From: Candidatus Melainabacteria bacterium | Lineage (GTDB): Bacteria; Cyanobacteriota; Vampirovibrionia; Obscuribacterales; Obscuribacteraceae | Assembly: GCA_003963305.1 (NCBI GenBank) | Contig: RXJR01000003.1 | Coordinates: 1 to 64,000 of the forward strand | Direction of reading: 5' to 3' | Length of the DNA stretch: 64,000 bases | In this document: positions 9,086-18,187 of the stretch, one piece after another | Position numbering within the stretch: the stretch's first letter is position 1 | Layout: each line of letters begins with the position of its first letter | Notes under the pieces: model-generated | Databases searched by the model: none | Told to the model about the DNA's origin: nothing | The model's input: only the letters and a program-made list of their open reading frames with translations | Position numbers and translations under genes: made by a program

Positions 9086-9245
9086 TAGATCCTTTGACTT
9101 TGTCTGAGTACCACTAAATATTCTAGACGCTCTCAAAGGTCGTAAAATGAGGACTTTCTTGCTCACTTCCGAGAGCCTGAGGAGAGTTCACTCTCGTCTA
9201 ACGCTCGAGTGGAACTATATTTGGTGCTTCATTTCGGAGAAAGTC

Positions 9246-9788
9246 GTGGCTAACATCAAGGAAATTTACTCTTCGCAAACCATACAAGATCGTATTCGTG
9301 AGCTTGGCAAAGAAATTAGCCGTGACTACGCAGACCTTGAAAAACCAGTAATCATAGGTGTTATGAAAGGAGCTTTTTGCTTTCTTGCCGATCTGGTGCG
9401 CAACATCTCCACCAATGAGCCCTTGCAAATCGAGTTTGTGCGTCTCAGTTCGTATGGTGCAGGTACAGAGAGTTCCGGTCATGTGCAGGCTCCGTGGCTT
9501 GATCTACCCGATATTCGATATCGCCACATTCTGGTTGTTGAGGATATTGTGGATTCGGGACGTACCGCCAAATTTTTCCTCGAATATTTGAAGGACCAAT
9601 TTAATCCAAAATCACTGAAAATGGCTGTCTTTCTCGATAAGCCGTCGCGTCGCGTTGTGCCTTGTGAACCTGACTATGTTGGTTTTACAATCGATGATCT
9701 GTTCGTCATCGGCTACGGACTCGACTACGCCGAGCACTATCGGGAGCTTCCGTTTCTGGGCGAGCTTAGCGGTATATCCGAAGGCTGA
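9246..9788 (+). CDS. hpt: Hypoxanthine phosphoribosyltransferase
   Basis: About 180 residues, type I phosphoribosyltransferase fold. The PRPP-binding signature is VVEDIVDSGRTAK, preceded by the usual VIIGVMKGAFCFLADL segment and followed by the base-binding strand DYVGFTIDDLFVIGYGLDY. It converts hypoxanthine (and guanine) plus PRPP to IMP/GMP. The start is the GTG at 9246, with GGAGA six bases upstream; a longer in-frame ATG at 9147 adds residues unlike the family. A nucleobase permease gene lies 0.5 kb downstream, pointing to purine salvage. Confidence 0.92.
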   Translation: MANIKEIYSSQTIQDRIRELGKEISRDYADLEKPVIIGVMKGAFCFLADLVRNISTNEPLQIEFVRLSSYGAGTESSGHVQAPWLDLPDIRYRHILVVEDIVDSGRTAKFFLEYLKDQFNPKSLKMAVFLDKPSRRVVPCEPDYVGFTIDDLFVIGYGLDYAEHYRELPFLGELSGISEG

Positions 9789-9803
9789 GCGCATAAATTA
9801 GCT

Positions 9804-9834
9804 TTGCGCCTCGAGCGCGGTAGTTTATTATAAT
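9804..9834 (+). promoter_or_regulatory. Candidate promoter for the pseudopilin-like gene
   Basis: A perfect TATAAT lies at 9829-9834, with TTGCGC at 9804-9809 as a possible -35 (19-bp spacing, longer than ideal). The next start codon is the TTG at 9880. Confidence 0.4.
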
Positions 9835-9879
9835 TGTTGTATTAACTGAAAGCCGTCACATGTCTTTTGGAAGTCAAAC

Positions 9880-10320
9880 TTGAAATCGAAACCTCGTAAC
9901 TACTTAGGGCACAGCCTGGCTGAGATAGGACTCGCGGTTTTTCTCCTCACTGTTCTCTCTCTCCTGATCAGCAATGTTTTTGTTATGTACCTGGCAAAGC
10001 AGTACAACGATGATGCTTGCAGAGAAGCGGTTCGGCAGGCAGCCCGGGCGGCCTTGAGCGGAAAAGATTCGATTACTACGCAAAAGGCTGCCCAAGATGG
10101 TTTGAATGAGTCGCCTCAGGGTGGTTATTTTATCGAGCACCCTACTTTTCTCGAGTACAAAGACGAAAAAATTGCCGGTGTCAGACAGCTAAAAGTGCAG
10201 ACGCAGACGGTGGCTCGGGTGCCATTTCCCATCTTGATTCTCGATGATGAGACGCGCGAGCGGGGCGAGCTTGCCTTTAAGTCTACCTACATCTTTGAAT
10301 TCCAAAGCAAGAAGCCATAA
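9880..10320 (+). CDS. Pseudopilin/TadE-like single-pass exported protein
   Basis: 146 residues. After a short basic N-terminus comes one hydrophobic helix (about residues 14-36) beginning HSLAEIGLAVFLLTVLSLL, then a soluble domain. The helix next to the N-terminus with an E near its start resembles TadE/TadG-type or pseudopilin-like proteins, but no clear prepilin cleavage site is seen. The TTG at 9880 is used because GGAAG lies about seven bases upstream; the nearby ATG at 9860 is out of frame and stops at once. Two bases separate it from the permease gene, so they share a transcript. Confidence 0.65.
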   Translation: MKSKPRNYLGHSLAEIGLAVFLLTVLSLLISNVFVMYLAKQYNDDACREAVRQAARAALSGKDSITTQKAAQDGLNESPQGGYFIEHPTFLEYKDEKIAGVRQLKVQTQTVARVPFPILILDDETRERGELAFKSTYIFEFQSKKP

Positions 10321-10322
10321 GG

Positions 10323-11828
10323 ATGGAAGAGAGCGATCAGTCAGTTCGCGAAGATTTCGCGACTTGTGCGGTGCCGCTCGATCGCCGTTATGGACCGCTC
10401 AGCATGGGTCTTTTGTGGATTACCATGGTGTCGGGATTTCCATCCGTCTTGGTCGGCTACGAATGGCATAAGGCTGGTTTTTCGTTTAAACAAGTGCTTG
10501 CCGGTGCGTTTGTAAGCTGTCTGATTTTACTTGGCTATGCTCTCAGTGCCAGTCATCTAGGCGCAGTCACCGGGCTTAACTTCGCCCTTTTGACCAGATC
10601 TGTCTTTGGAAAACTGGGGTCGCAGGTTATCTCTGCACTACAAACTTTTTTGTTCCTCGTCTGGTACGCCATGATCGCAGGTTTCATTGCAGTCGAATTG
10701 AAAGGACTGTTCGACATTCCTCTGTCGACTCAGGTAATTGCAGCTGTTGCTTCAATACTTATGGCTGCCAACAATCTGTTTGGTTTTGCAGGTGTGGCAA
10801 ATTTTGCAAAATTTTTCGCTGCTCCCGTTTTGATTTTGTGGATTTTTTCCCTTTGCTTGAAGACGAGTGCCATGACTTCAGTGGGCGTTTGGACAGAGGC
10901 AGGAACTGGATCTTTTGCCACCTGCCTGTCAGTCATTTCGTCATTTGTGATCGGATATTCGGTGTGGGGAAACGAACCTGATTTCTGGCGTTTCGCCAGA
11001 CCTAATTTGTGGACCACTTCGATACCGCTTGTGGTATCAATCCTGATTGGGCAGATAATCTTTCCTGCCTCTGGATGGATGCTTTCCAGATTGGTGCACA
11101 TCGAAGACCTTTCCACCGCGACAGGGGCAGTAACTGCCTTTTCCTTCGGTAAAGCCACTCTTTTCGCTGCTATCGTTCTGACCGCTTCTTATTTCGCTGC
11201 CGGTGATGCCAATTTATATGGGTCGATTAATTCTATTGAAAATCTGGTTCAAGTAAATAGAAAGCGGTTGGTACTTTCGATGATGGCATTCACGGCTGTG
11301 GTAGCCATTATTTTGACATTTTATGGAAAGGCCTTTGAAATTCTTTCGTCTTTCAACAGTATCGTATTGCCGTGCGTGACAATCATCCTAGTGGTGGAGT
11401 ACTTTTGGATTCGCCGTCGTGGCAAGGCGTTCAGTTCCAGAGAGAAATCAGAAAAGTCCAGTGACCGGAGTTCTGTCGCGCAATCAGAGTCCGCAAGTGA
11501 CCGGAGTTCTGTCGCGCAATCAGAGTCCGCAAGTGACCGGAGTTCTACGCAATCAGAATCAGCGAGTGACGGGAGTTTTACGCAGTCAGAATCAGTGAAT
11601 GACCGGAGTTCTGCTGCGCAATCAGAATTAGCGAGTGACGCAGAATCGTTTCATCCCGGTGTGTTGTGGCCGGCCATGGCCGCTCTGAGTCTTGGTTGGG
11701 TAGTCGGCGTGCTTACAGCTGGTGTCATACCCGGTACTGCAGAATTGCATGTCGGCGTCTGGCCGTTGTATGCCTGGAGTACCTCTCTATGCAGTTATCT
11801 GCTCTTTAGACGGCTGCGGAACCAGTAG
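10323..11828 (+). CDS. NCS1-family nucleobase:cation permease
   Basis: 501 residues with about 11-12 membrane helices. The early segment GPLSMGLLWITMVSGFPSVL and the later YSVWGNEPDFWRFARP resemble NCS1 (CodB/purine-cytosine permease) transporters, which import nucleobases with H+ or Na+. Its place after hpt supports a role in purine or pyrimidine uptake. Between the penultimate helices and the last ones is a Ser-rich cytoplasmic insert of about 60 residues made of an 11-12 residue repeat (SDRSSVAQSESA-like). The substrate cannot be fixed from sequence. Confidence 0.82.
   Translation: MEESDQSVREDFATCAVPLDRRYGPLSMGLLWITMVSGFPSVLVGYEWHKAGFSFKQVLAGAFVSCLILLGYALSASHLGAVTGLNFALLTRSVFGKLGSQVISALQTFLFLVWYAMIAGFIAVELKGLFDIPLSTQVIAAVASILMAANNLFGFAGVANFAKFFAAPVLILWIFSLCLKTSAMTSVGVWTEAGTGSFATCLSVISSFVIGYSVWGNEPDFWRFARPNLWTTSIPLVVSILIGQIIFPASGWMLSRLVHIEDLSTATGAVTAFSFGKATLFAAIVLTASYFAAGDANLYGSINSIENLVQVNRKRLVLSMMAFTAVVAIILTFYGKAFEILSSFNSIVLPCVTIILVVEYFWIRRRGKAFSSREKSEKSSDRSSVAQSESASDRSSVAQSESASDRSSTQSESASDGSFTQSESVNDRSSAAQSELASDAESFHPGVLWPAMAALSLGWVVGVLTAGVIPGTAELHVGVWPLYAWSTSLCSYLLFRRLRNQ
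11460..11633. repeat. 33/36-bp in-frame minisatellite (5 units)
   Basis: Five tandem units: two exact 36-bp copies (11460-11495 and 11496-11531), two 33-bp variants and a final 36-bp variant. They encode the Ser-rich repeats of the permease. Units differ by whole codons, so the frame is preserved. Confidence 0.9.
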
Positions 11829-11838
11829 ATATGGCAGA

Positions 11839-11910
11839 CTGAGCGGAATTCTCACGCTGAGCGGAATTCGCAGGCTGAGCGGAATTCACAGGCTGAGCGG
11901 ATTACTTGCG
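11839..11910. repeat. 18-bp minisatellite at a convergent gene junction (4 units)
   Basis: Four 18-bp units of the form CTGAGCGGAATTCnCAnG, at 11839, 11857, 11875 and 11893. They start 10 bp after the permease stop codon and run into the last codons of the convergent M16 gene, so the C-terminal residues NPLSL of that protein are written by the repeat. Confidence 0.92.
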
Positions 11911-13625
11911 GCGTCGCTGCTTAGCTTACCGGTTGTGTCATAAACTTCCACTGGTGCGAAATATTGCAAGTCCTGCTTTATCTTGGCGGCATCACCAACA
12001 ACTGAAATGACAATGTTGTTGGTGTCGATCACCTTTCTGGCAACCTTGCGAATTTGCTCCGATGTGACAGCCATCACTTTATCTGCGTATGTCTCGAGAT
12101 AATTATCCGGCAAGTCATAAAGTTTCAACTCGAGCAATCTCTGTGCCAGTCCCGCTTGAGTTTCCAGACCGAGTTGAAATGACCCGACGATGTATGTTTT
12201 TGCATCTTTCAACTCTTTATCGGTTACTTTCACATCGCGAATTCTGCTCAGTTCATAGAGAAATTCTTCCAGCGATGGTGCTGTCACTTCTGTCCGCACC
12301 TCTGCTTCTGCGGCGAATGGTCCCCGCTGGCGGTGTGCAGCGACTGAACTGTAAGCTCCATAGGTGTAGCCCTTCTGTTCGCGGATGTTCAAGAAAAGCC
12401 TTGAGTGCGCAGCTCCGCCTAATATTTGATTGGCGACTTGAACTGGAAAATAATCAGGATCGGCTTTATTGATGGCGACGTTGCCCAGTTTGATTGATGA
12501 CTGGACGGACCCCGGTCTGTCAACCAGGTAAATCTTTCTTCCGTTCTGCTTGGGCAACTGTGGCATGTCTGCAACTGGCATCGTGCCAGACTTCCAAATT
12601 CCTGTTCCGAACTTGGATTCGATTTGTTGCTTCAAGTGCGCGGGATCGAAATCACCTACGATAACGAGTGTCGCTTCGTTAGGCAAATAGTGCGAATCGT
12701 GAAATTCTTGCAGGTCTTTGCGGGCGATATTTTCAATCGTAGTTGGAGTCGGCGCGACAACTGAGTAAGGATGGTCGCCGAAGACTACTTTGTTAAACCG
12801 CTCCTCGACCAGGAAATCAGGTTCACTTCGTTTCATCGCCAGTGCCTGGGTCAAGTTCGTTTTTGCCAGCTTCAACTCTTCTTCCGGAAAGGTTGGATGA
12901 AAGACGATATCGCTGAGGAGGTTCACGAGCCGGTCACTATATTTCGAGAGCGCTGAGCCGCTGACGATCGTGAAATCGAAGTCGGAGACCGCTTTCAGTC
13001 CACCGCCGATGAAGTCGGTTTCGTCTGCGATTTCTTTGCTCTTTTTGGTTGTTGTGCCTTCATTGAGCATATCAGCCGTCATCTCGGCTAGCCCCAGTTT
13101 GTCTTTGGGTTCGAGGGCGGAACCAGCCTTGATGCCCAGTGCGACAGTGAGGAACGGAACGCGGTGATCTTCTATTAGCTGTACCTGCAAACCATTGTCG
13201 AGTTTGTAAGAGGTGATTGTAGGCAGCTTGAATGGACGTGGTGGCGGCGAAGAAGGCGGGTTCTTCCGCCACTGCTCGTTGCTGACCGAGGCCGAAGGGA
13301 CTTCAAGTTTACCGGTGTCGATGTTCGAGGCACCAGATTTGGTGAGGCTGTTGCTGGCACCAGACTTCGCTGCTGGCTTGTTGTTCGCCACATCAGCCAG
13401 ACTGGCGTTTGGGAGCGTCAGTGCGACGAGGCTCAGACTCAGCGCCGCACAAAGTGTCTTGATCAACCGAGAATTCGAGTTGCCTCTAAGTACTGTTTTT
13501 GTGAAACTGGCTGGTTGCGCAGTGGTGCTCGGGCTCGATACCGATACCGCTGCTTTACCCAATAGCGCTGCTTTACTCGATAGCACTGCTTTACTTGATA
13601 GCGCTGCTTTAGTTAAGTAATCCAT
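11886..13625 (-). CDS. M16-family peptidase homologue, probably catalytically inactive
   Basis: 579 residues, two-lobed M16 fold. Where active members have HxxEH, this protein reads EMTAD (residues 181-185), so the zinc site is lost. Such subunits pair with an active partner, and the gene just upstream encodes one. A signal peptide-like segment (RLIKTLCAALSLSLVALTL, ending ...ASLA at about 76) is preceded by an unusual extension of about 50 residues containing an 18-bp-repeat-encoded stretch. The ATG at 13625 is supported by AAGGAG six bases upstream and there is no later ATG before the signal segment. Likely periplasmic or membrane-facing. Confidence 0.86.
   Translation of the reverse strand: MDYLTKAALSSKAVLSSKAALLGKAAVSVSSPSTTAQPASFTKTVLRGNSNSRLIKTLCAALSLSLVALTLPNASLADVANNKPAAKSGASNSLTKSGASNIDTGKLEVPSASVSNEQWRKNPPSSPPPRPFKLPTITSYKLDNGLQVQLIEDHRVPFLTVALGIKAGSALEPKDKLGLAEMTADMLNEGTTTKKSKEIADETDFIGGGLKAVSDFDFTIVSGSALSKYSDRLVNLLSDIVFHPTFPEEELKLAKTNLTQALAMKRSEPDFLVEERFNKVVFGDHPYSVVAPTPTTIENIARKDLQEFHDSHYLPNEATLVIVGDFDPAHLKQQIESKFGTGIWKSGTMPVADMPQLPKQNGRKIYLVDRPGSVQSSIKLGNVAINKADPDYFPVQVANQILGGAAHSRLFLNIREQKGYTYGAYSSVAAHRQRGPFAAEAEVRTEVTAPSLEEFLYELSRIRDVKVTDKELKDAKTYIVGSFQLGLETQAGLAQRLLELKLYDLPDNYLETYADKVMAVTSEQIRKVARKVIDTNNIVISVVGDAAKIKQDLQYFAPVEVYDTTGKLSSDAASNPLSL
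13548..13618. repeat. 18-bp in-frame minisatellite at an N-terminus (about 4 units)
   Basis: Units start at 13548, 13566, 13584 and 13602 and resemble CGCTGCTTTACTCGATAG (plus strand). They encode the SSKAVL/SSKAAL repeats in the N-terminal extension of the M16 homologue. Confidence 0.88.
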
Positions 13626-13701
13626 GACTGCTCCTTAGACTTGCAATATTACTCTCGATTCGCACTCTCAAAAGTGGAGGGCGGATCTTTGACCGGTATA
13701 G

Positions 13702-15201
13702 CTATTTCTTTTCTGTTTCTGCCGCTGACGAAGCAGTTTTCTTTGTCGGTACCACATCGATGACAGTGGTTTTTTCCTTCGTGAAATACTTCGCTGCAAC
13801 GCGTTGGATATCGGCAGGAGTTACGTTCATGTAGCCCTCAATGTCTGCATCTATTGCTTTGGGATCATTGAAGAATGAGCCGTACTCGGCCAGCATCTCC
13901 GCTCTTGCCAGCCCTCGCTGCACAGACGTATAACTGTTCGAAGAAAACAGTGCTCTTAGAACCTGGTTTTTCGATTTATCGAGTTCTGTTTCAGAGACTG
14001 GTGTGGTTTTCAATTTCTCCAGTTCGCTCCAGACAATCTCTCTGGCTTTCTCTGCGGTTGTATTAGGCTTGAAGATGACGAACGTTTCGAATGCCCCTGG
14101 TCCGCGTCGCTCGTCATATTGTGCATCGGCTTTTAAAGCGATCTGGTCGCCTTTGACCATGCGCTGGTAGAAACGAGAGGAGTCTCCGGCTGAAAGAAGC
14201 GTTTGAATGATACCGAGGGTGTAGTAATCGGGATCTCGCTTGGCTGGTGCTTTCCATGCCATCCAGAAGCCTGGCAGTTGAGCATGAGGGTCTTCGACCT
14301 TGGCATACTTTTCTTTTGTTTGCTGGGGCTCGGCTACATCAGGTGCTTTTGGTTTAGGTTGCGCAGGTATGCTGCCGAAATATTTTTCCACCAGCTTACG
14401 CACGGACGGTGCGTCAAAGTCTCCAACAATAGCCATAACTGCATTGTTGGGTGCATAGTATGTTTTGAAGAAACTTCTTACGTCGGCAATCGATGACGCC
14501 TCGAGATCTTCGAACGAACCTATGACCGGATGCGCGTTCGACCAGTTATCGAAAGTCACTTCTTCCAGTTTCAGCGCGGCGGGAACATAAGGCTGGTTGT
14601 CGATATGTGATCGTTTTTCTTCTTTTACTGTTTGCAGTTGGTTTTCGAAATTTTCTGGTGTTACTTTCAAGGAACGCATGCGGTCTGATTCTAACCAGAG
14701 GGCCAGTTCCAGTTGGTTGCTGGGAATTTTTTCGAAATAGTTAGTGAAGTCGGCATGTGTAGAGGCATTCAGCGAACCTCCAGCGCTTTCGACATATTTG
14801 AAGTGCTCTGTTTTGCCGACGTTTTCTGATCCCTCGAACATCATGTGTTCGAATAGATGGGCAAATCCGGAGCGCCCTTTCTGTTCGTTTCGCGCTCCGA
14901 CATCATAAACGATAGCGACTGCAGCGACAGGCACTGTATGGTCTTCGGAGAGGATTACGCGCAGTCCGTTCGGTAATGTGAAATCCTGAGTGACGGGAAT
15001 AAGTGGCTTCTTCCAGGTGAATTTTTCCGGTTCTGAGCCACTGGTCAGTGCTATTTTGGTTGATTTTTGCGGCAGAGTCCCTGCGTCCTTTGCTGACGCA
15101 TGAGACGTCAAAGCTTGAGACGGCAACGCAATATTGCCAATCAACGTTGTGGCGCTTATGAGCGCAGCACCTAGTTTGAACATAGTATTATTCGTCCTCA
15201 T
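13702..15201 (-). CDS. M16-family zinc metallopeptidase (active subunit)
   Basis: About 499 residues, with an N-terminal signal peptide (basic start, then MFKLGAALISATTLIG...). The zinc-binding motif HxxEH is intact as HLFEH (residues 115-119), followed by the downstream glutamate region typical of the mitochondrial processing peptidase/PqqL-like group. It likely degrades or processes exported peptides, working with the degenerate M16 protein encoded 76 bp downstream. I chose the ATG at 15201, which has GGGAG six bases upstream; this overlaps the preceding small gene by 14 bp. A later ATG at 15183 is possible. Confidence 0.9.
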   Translation of the reverse strand: MRTNNTMFKLGAALISATTLIGNIALPSQALTSHASAKDAGTLPQKSTKIALTSGSEPEKFTWKKPLIPVTQDFTLPNGLRVILSEDHTVPVAAVAIVYDVGARNEQKGRSGFAHLFEHMMFEGSENVGKTEHFKYVESAGGSLNASTHADFTNYFEKIPSNQLELALWLESDRMRSLKVTPENFENQLQTVKEEKRSHIDNQPYVPAALKLEEVTFDNWSNAHPVIGSFEDLEASSIADVRSFFKTYYAPNNAVMAIVGDFDAPSVRKLVEKYFGSIPAQPKPKAPDVAEPQQTKEKYAKVEDPHAQLPGFWMAWKAPAKRDPDYYTLGIIQTLLSAGDSSRFYQRMVKGDQIALKADAQYDERRGPGAFETFVIFKPNTTAEKAREIVWSELEKLKTTPVSETELDKSKNQVLRALFSSNSYTSVQRGLARAEMLAEYGSFFNDPKAIDADIEGYMNVTPADIQRVAAKYFTKEKTTVIDVVPTKKTASSAAETEKK

Positions 15202-15376
15202 CTTCGGCTCCCAACAACACACATGACCAGAAGATCGCTACCACCAGTGCCGAGAGGATGCCGCCACCGACACAGATCTTGTCAGGCGCCCCGTACATCT
15301 TCAAAACCATGTAAGAGCTGAGCGCGAGTACTGCGCCAAGGACTGCAACTACATGATTGATTGAGATTGCCGGCAT
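15188..15376 (-). CDS. Small two-helix membrane protein
   Basis: 62 residues. Two hydrophobic helices (about residues 8-25 and 36-56) with an acidic tail EDEDE. No family is recognised. It overlaps the start of the active M16 peptidase gene by 14 bp, which implies translational coupling and supports its being real. It may anchor or assist the peptidase pair, but that is inference. The ribosome site is weak. Confidence 0.55.
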   Translation of the reverse strand: MPAISINHVVAVLGAVLALSSYMVLKMYGAPDKICVGGGILSALVVAIFWSCVLLGAEDEDE

Positions 15377-15567
15377 TGATTTCGTTTCTATGATTAGCGA
15401 TCAAAATTCAAGCTGGAATTTGCTTACTGAGCTCGGCGGCAGAAATTTTTCTGAATTCGCCCAAGTAACGGTTCAGCAAGTAATGGTTCAGCATATCAGA
15501 GCAACTTAATATAGCCCTTAAACTTAGCGCTTAAGGGCTGATTTGATTAAGTGTTCTTGACAGTCTC

Positions 15568-16398
15568 TCAGGCGCGCGAGTGCAAGAGCGTTTCGGCGCA
15601 CTTGCAATTGGCCCGCTTGTCAGGAATGGTTTCGACAAATTTGACGAGCAGATTCTGCAGCTTGCCTAGATTTGCACCGAACACTTTGATCACTTCCGAG
15701 TGAGAAACAGGTTCGACGTTGCCGTGGAGCCCGGAATCGTAGTCTGTGATCAGTGAAATGTTGACGACACACATTTCCAGTTCGTGAGCCAGATGAGCTT
15801 CCGGATATTGGGTCATGTTTATAACTTCCCATCCTTGTGCTCCAAACCAGATGGACTCGGCTTTGGATGAGAACCGAGGACCTTGAATTACAACTACTGT
15901 GCCCTGGGGATGCATCGTGATACCGCATGCTTCGCCAGCCTTGACGGCCAGGGGGCGCAATTCAGGGCAGTATGTTTCTGCCGCCGAAACGTGAGTGGCG
16001 ATGGGACCTTCGTAGAACGTATCGATTCGTCCGCTGGTGCGGTCGACAAACTGGTCGCAAATAACGAAATCGCCGGGTTTGACATGTTTCTGCAGGCTGC
16101 CTGCGGCGCAAGGTGAAATCAAACGCGTTACGCCCAGTGACTTCATGGCCCATAAGTTAGCCCGATAGTTGATTTTGTGTGGAGCGATTGTGTGCTTTCC
16201 ACCGTGTCGAGGAATGAACGCCACTTTTTTGCCGGCTATGCTTCCGATTGCGACGCTGTCGCTGGGCGCACCGTAAGGTGTTTCTATCTGTCTTTCCTCG
16301 AACTCGTCAAAGAGTTTGTAGAAACCAGACCCGCCAAATATGCCGATGTTTGCTGAAAGCTTGTCCACGACTGCGATTTCTCCTCGATTGAACTCCAT
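15568..16398 (-). CDS. mtnP: S-methyl-5'-thioadenosine phosphorylase
   Basis: About 276 residues, PNP/MTAP class 2 fold. The phosphate-binding segment GIFGGSGFY, PRHGGKH, and the region NMTQYPEAHLAHELEMC with ITDYDSG match MTA phosphorylase. It cleaves 5'-methylthioadenosine to adenine and methylthioribose 1-phosphate, so its adenine product ties in with the purine salvage genes nearby. The ATG at 16398 has GGAG seven bases upstream; an in-frame start at 16437 is less likely. A unique feature is a Cys-containing tail (CKCAE). A narrow purine-nucleoside specificity other than MTA cannot be excluded. Confidence 0.87.
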   Translation of the reverse strand: MEFNRGEIAVVDKLSANIGIFGGSGFYKLFDEFEERQIETPYGAPSDSVAIGSIAGKKVAFIPRHGGKHTIAPHKINYRANLWAMKSLGVTRLISPCAAGSLQKHVKPGDFVICDQFVDRTSGRIDTFYEGPIATHVSAAETYCPELRPLAVKAGEACGITMHPQGTVVVIQGPRFSSKAESIWFGAQGWEVINMTQYPEAHLAHELEMCVVNISLITDYDSGLHGNVEPVSHSEVIKVFGANLGKLQNLLVKFVETIPDKRANCKCAETLLHSRA

Positions 16399-16647
16399 AA
16401 GCAACTCCACTTCGGGTTGCTCGGCATATACTAACACCCGCAGAATCGAGCAAAATGTCTAGGACTTGCGCATAATGGGTATATAAACCATGTCAAAGTC
16501 CATCACCAGAGCCATCATTCCGAAAATTTACGCCTTGCCGGTCAGTCTTTTCTGAGGCTGAAACCATTGAAAACAGTGAGTTGCCGCTAAGTAGAACAGC
16601 GGGCAAGCGTGAAAAATCCAGCTCCCGACAGTCTCCAGGATACTTAT

Positions 16648-17994
16648 ATGCGCCGGAAACTTTTACTTACAATTCCTTTTGCCCTGGCATTTTCTCTAGT
16701 CGATTCGAGTGTTATTGCCAGCGATAGAAAATTTACTATAGTCGCTTCTGAGTCTGAGTTGCCCAGGCTGATTCAGACCATGCGAGGTGATCGGACTGTT
16801 GATCCAGATCGGCTTTACGAGCGTGTTTTCAATCTGATTAAGGACGATTTTTACGAGCCTGACACGCTTGGTAAACAGAACTGGGAGAGGTGGCAGCACC
16901 GATACGACGGGAAGCTGAAGACTCTCGAAGATGCTCATAAAGCAATTGAGACGATGCTGGCTAGCCTCGGAGACCGTTACACCAGATTTCTGGACACTGA
17001 TGCTTTCGCTGATGAGAAGTCGCAAATCGACGCCAAGTTGTTTGGAATTGGAATTCAGATCGGAATTGACAAGGATCACAGAGTCATTGTCATCACGCCC
17101 ATTGACGATACGCCCGCTTCTAGAGCCGGATTGCAACCGGGGGATGAGATTGCTGAGATAGATGGCAAGGCGACCAAAGGTTTTTCTGTCGAAGACGCGG
17201 CTAAGTACATACGCGGGAAAATAGATACTCCAGTCAATCTTGTCCTGATGCGCAAGAAAGAGCGTATTAAAGTAACCGTCGTGCGGGCCGAGATTGCAAT
17301 TAAAGCTGTTCAGACGGCTAAAATGCTTGATTCGCAGGTTGGCTATATTCGCTTGAGCAGTTTTATTTCGCAACAGGCGAATCGCGAGATGAGTGAGGCT
17401 CTCGTCAAAATGTCTGGTGCGAAAGGAATAGTACTTGATTTGCGTGATAATCCTGGCGGATTGCTGACAAATGCAATCGAAATTTCGAACATGTTTTTGG
17501 ACAGTGGAGTGATAGTTTCAACAGTTGATCGAGATGGATACAAGAATCCGTCCCCATCCGACGGCAAGCCGATCTGTAGACAACCGCTGGTGGTGCTGGT
17601 CAATAAGAACAGTGCCAGTGCCTCTGAAATTACAAGTGGTGCTTTGAAAGACAATGGCCGCGCTACTCTGGTCGGGCAAACCACGTTCGGGAAGGGGCTC
17701 GTGCAGGGAATCAATAAATTGGAAGACGGCAGCGGCGTCAACATCACAATTGCCCGGTATTTGACACCGAACGACACCGACATCAACAAAAAGGGCATCG
17801 GTCCCGACGTCAAAGTGGAAATCACTGACAAAGATCTCAAGGAAGGTAGAGGTCCATGGTGGGCTGATCCCGATGGACCAGCAGCCAAGCGTGTTCCTGA
17901 AGACATGAAAGACGTGCAACTTAAATCAGCCGTTGAAGTTTGTCACCGAAAAATTGATGACATCAATCCTGTCGCGATAAACGCTCGTAAGTAA
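16648..17994 (+). CDS. ctpA: C-terminal processing peptidase (S41A, CtpA/Prc type)
   Basis: About 448 residues: signal peptide (MRRKLLLTIPFALAFSLV), an N-terminal region, a PDZ domain (ITPIDDTPASRAGLQPGDEI) and the S41 protease domain. The catalytic serine is in NSASASEI and the lysine in TFGKG. Such enzymes trim C-terminal tails of periplasmic or thylakoid proteins. I used the ATG at 16648 (AGGA about eight bases upstream) because it begins a normal signal peptide; a GTG at 16609 would add 13 residues. Confidence 0.92.
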   Translation: MRRKLLLTIPFALAFSLVDSSVIASDRKFTIVASESELPRLIQTMRGDRTVDPDRLYERVFNLIKDDFYEPDTLGKQNWERWQHRYDGKLKTLEDAHKAIETMLASLGDRYTRFLDTDAFADEKSQIDAKLFGIGIQIGIDKDHRVIVITPIDDTPASRAGLQPGDEIAEIDGKATKGFSVEDAAKYIRGKIDTPVNLVLMRKKERIKVTVVRAEIAIKAVQTAKMLDSQVGYIRLSSFISQQANREMSEALVKMSGAKGIVLDLRDNPGGLLTNAIEISNMFLDSGVIVSTVDRDGYKNPSPSDGKPICRQPLVVLVNKNSASASEITSGALKDNGRATLVGQTTFGKGLVQGINKLEDGSGVNITIARYLTPNDTDINKKGIGPDVKVEITDKDLKEGRGPWWADPDGPAAKRVPEDMKDVQLKSAVEVCHRKIDDINPVAINARK

Positions 17995-18019
17995 GTGAGT
18001 AAGCACGAAATCTGCGAAC

Positions 18020-18079
18020 GATTCAGTGAGTGTGTGACCGAGTCACCGAGTGTGTGACCGATTCATCAAGTGTGTGATA
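18020..18079. repeat. 20-bp minisatellite after ctpA (3 units)
   Basis: Three 20-bp units at 18020, 18040 and 18060, of the form GATTCAnnGAGTGTGTGACC with scattered differences. They begin 26 bp after the ctpA stop codon. Confidence 0.85.
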
Positions 18080-18104
18080 CCTCATTTCTAATCTGAACGG
18101 TTTC

Positions 18105-18128
18105 CGCTTATCGTGAGTGAGATAAGCG
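18105..18128. terminator. Hairpin between ctpA and the BioD-like gene
   Basis: An 8-bp perfect stem CGCTTATC / GATAAGCG encloses an 8-base loop. It could end ctpA transcription, but no U-tract follows, so the call is weak. Confidence 0.4.
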
Positions 18129-18187
18129 AAAGCTCAAGAATTCAACTGGGCGGTTACAATATTGACCACTCCACTCGGAATTGAACC

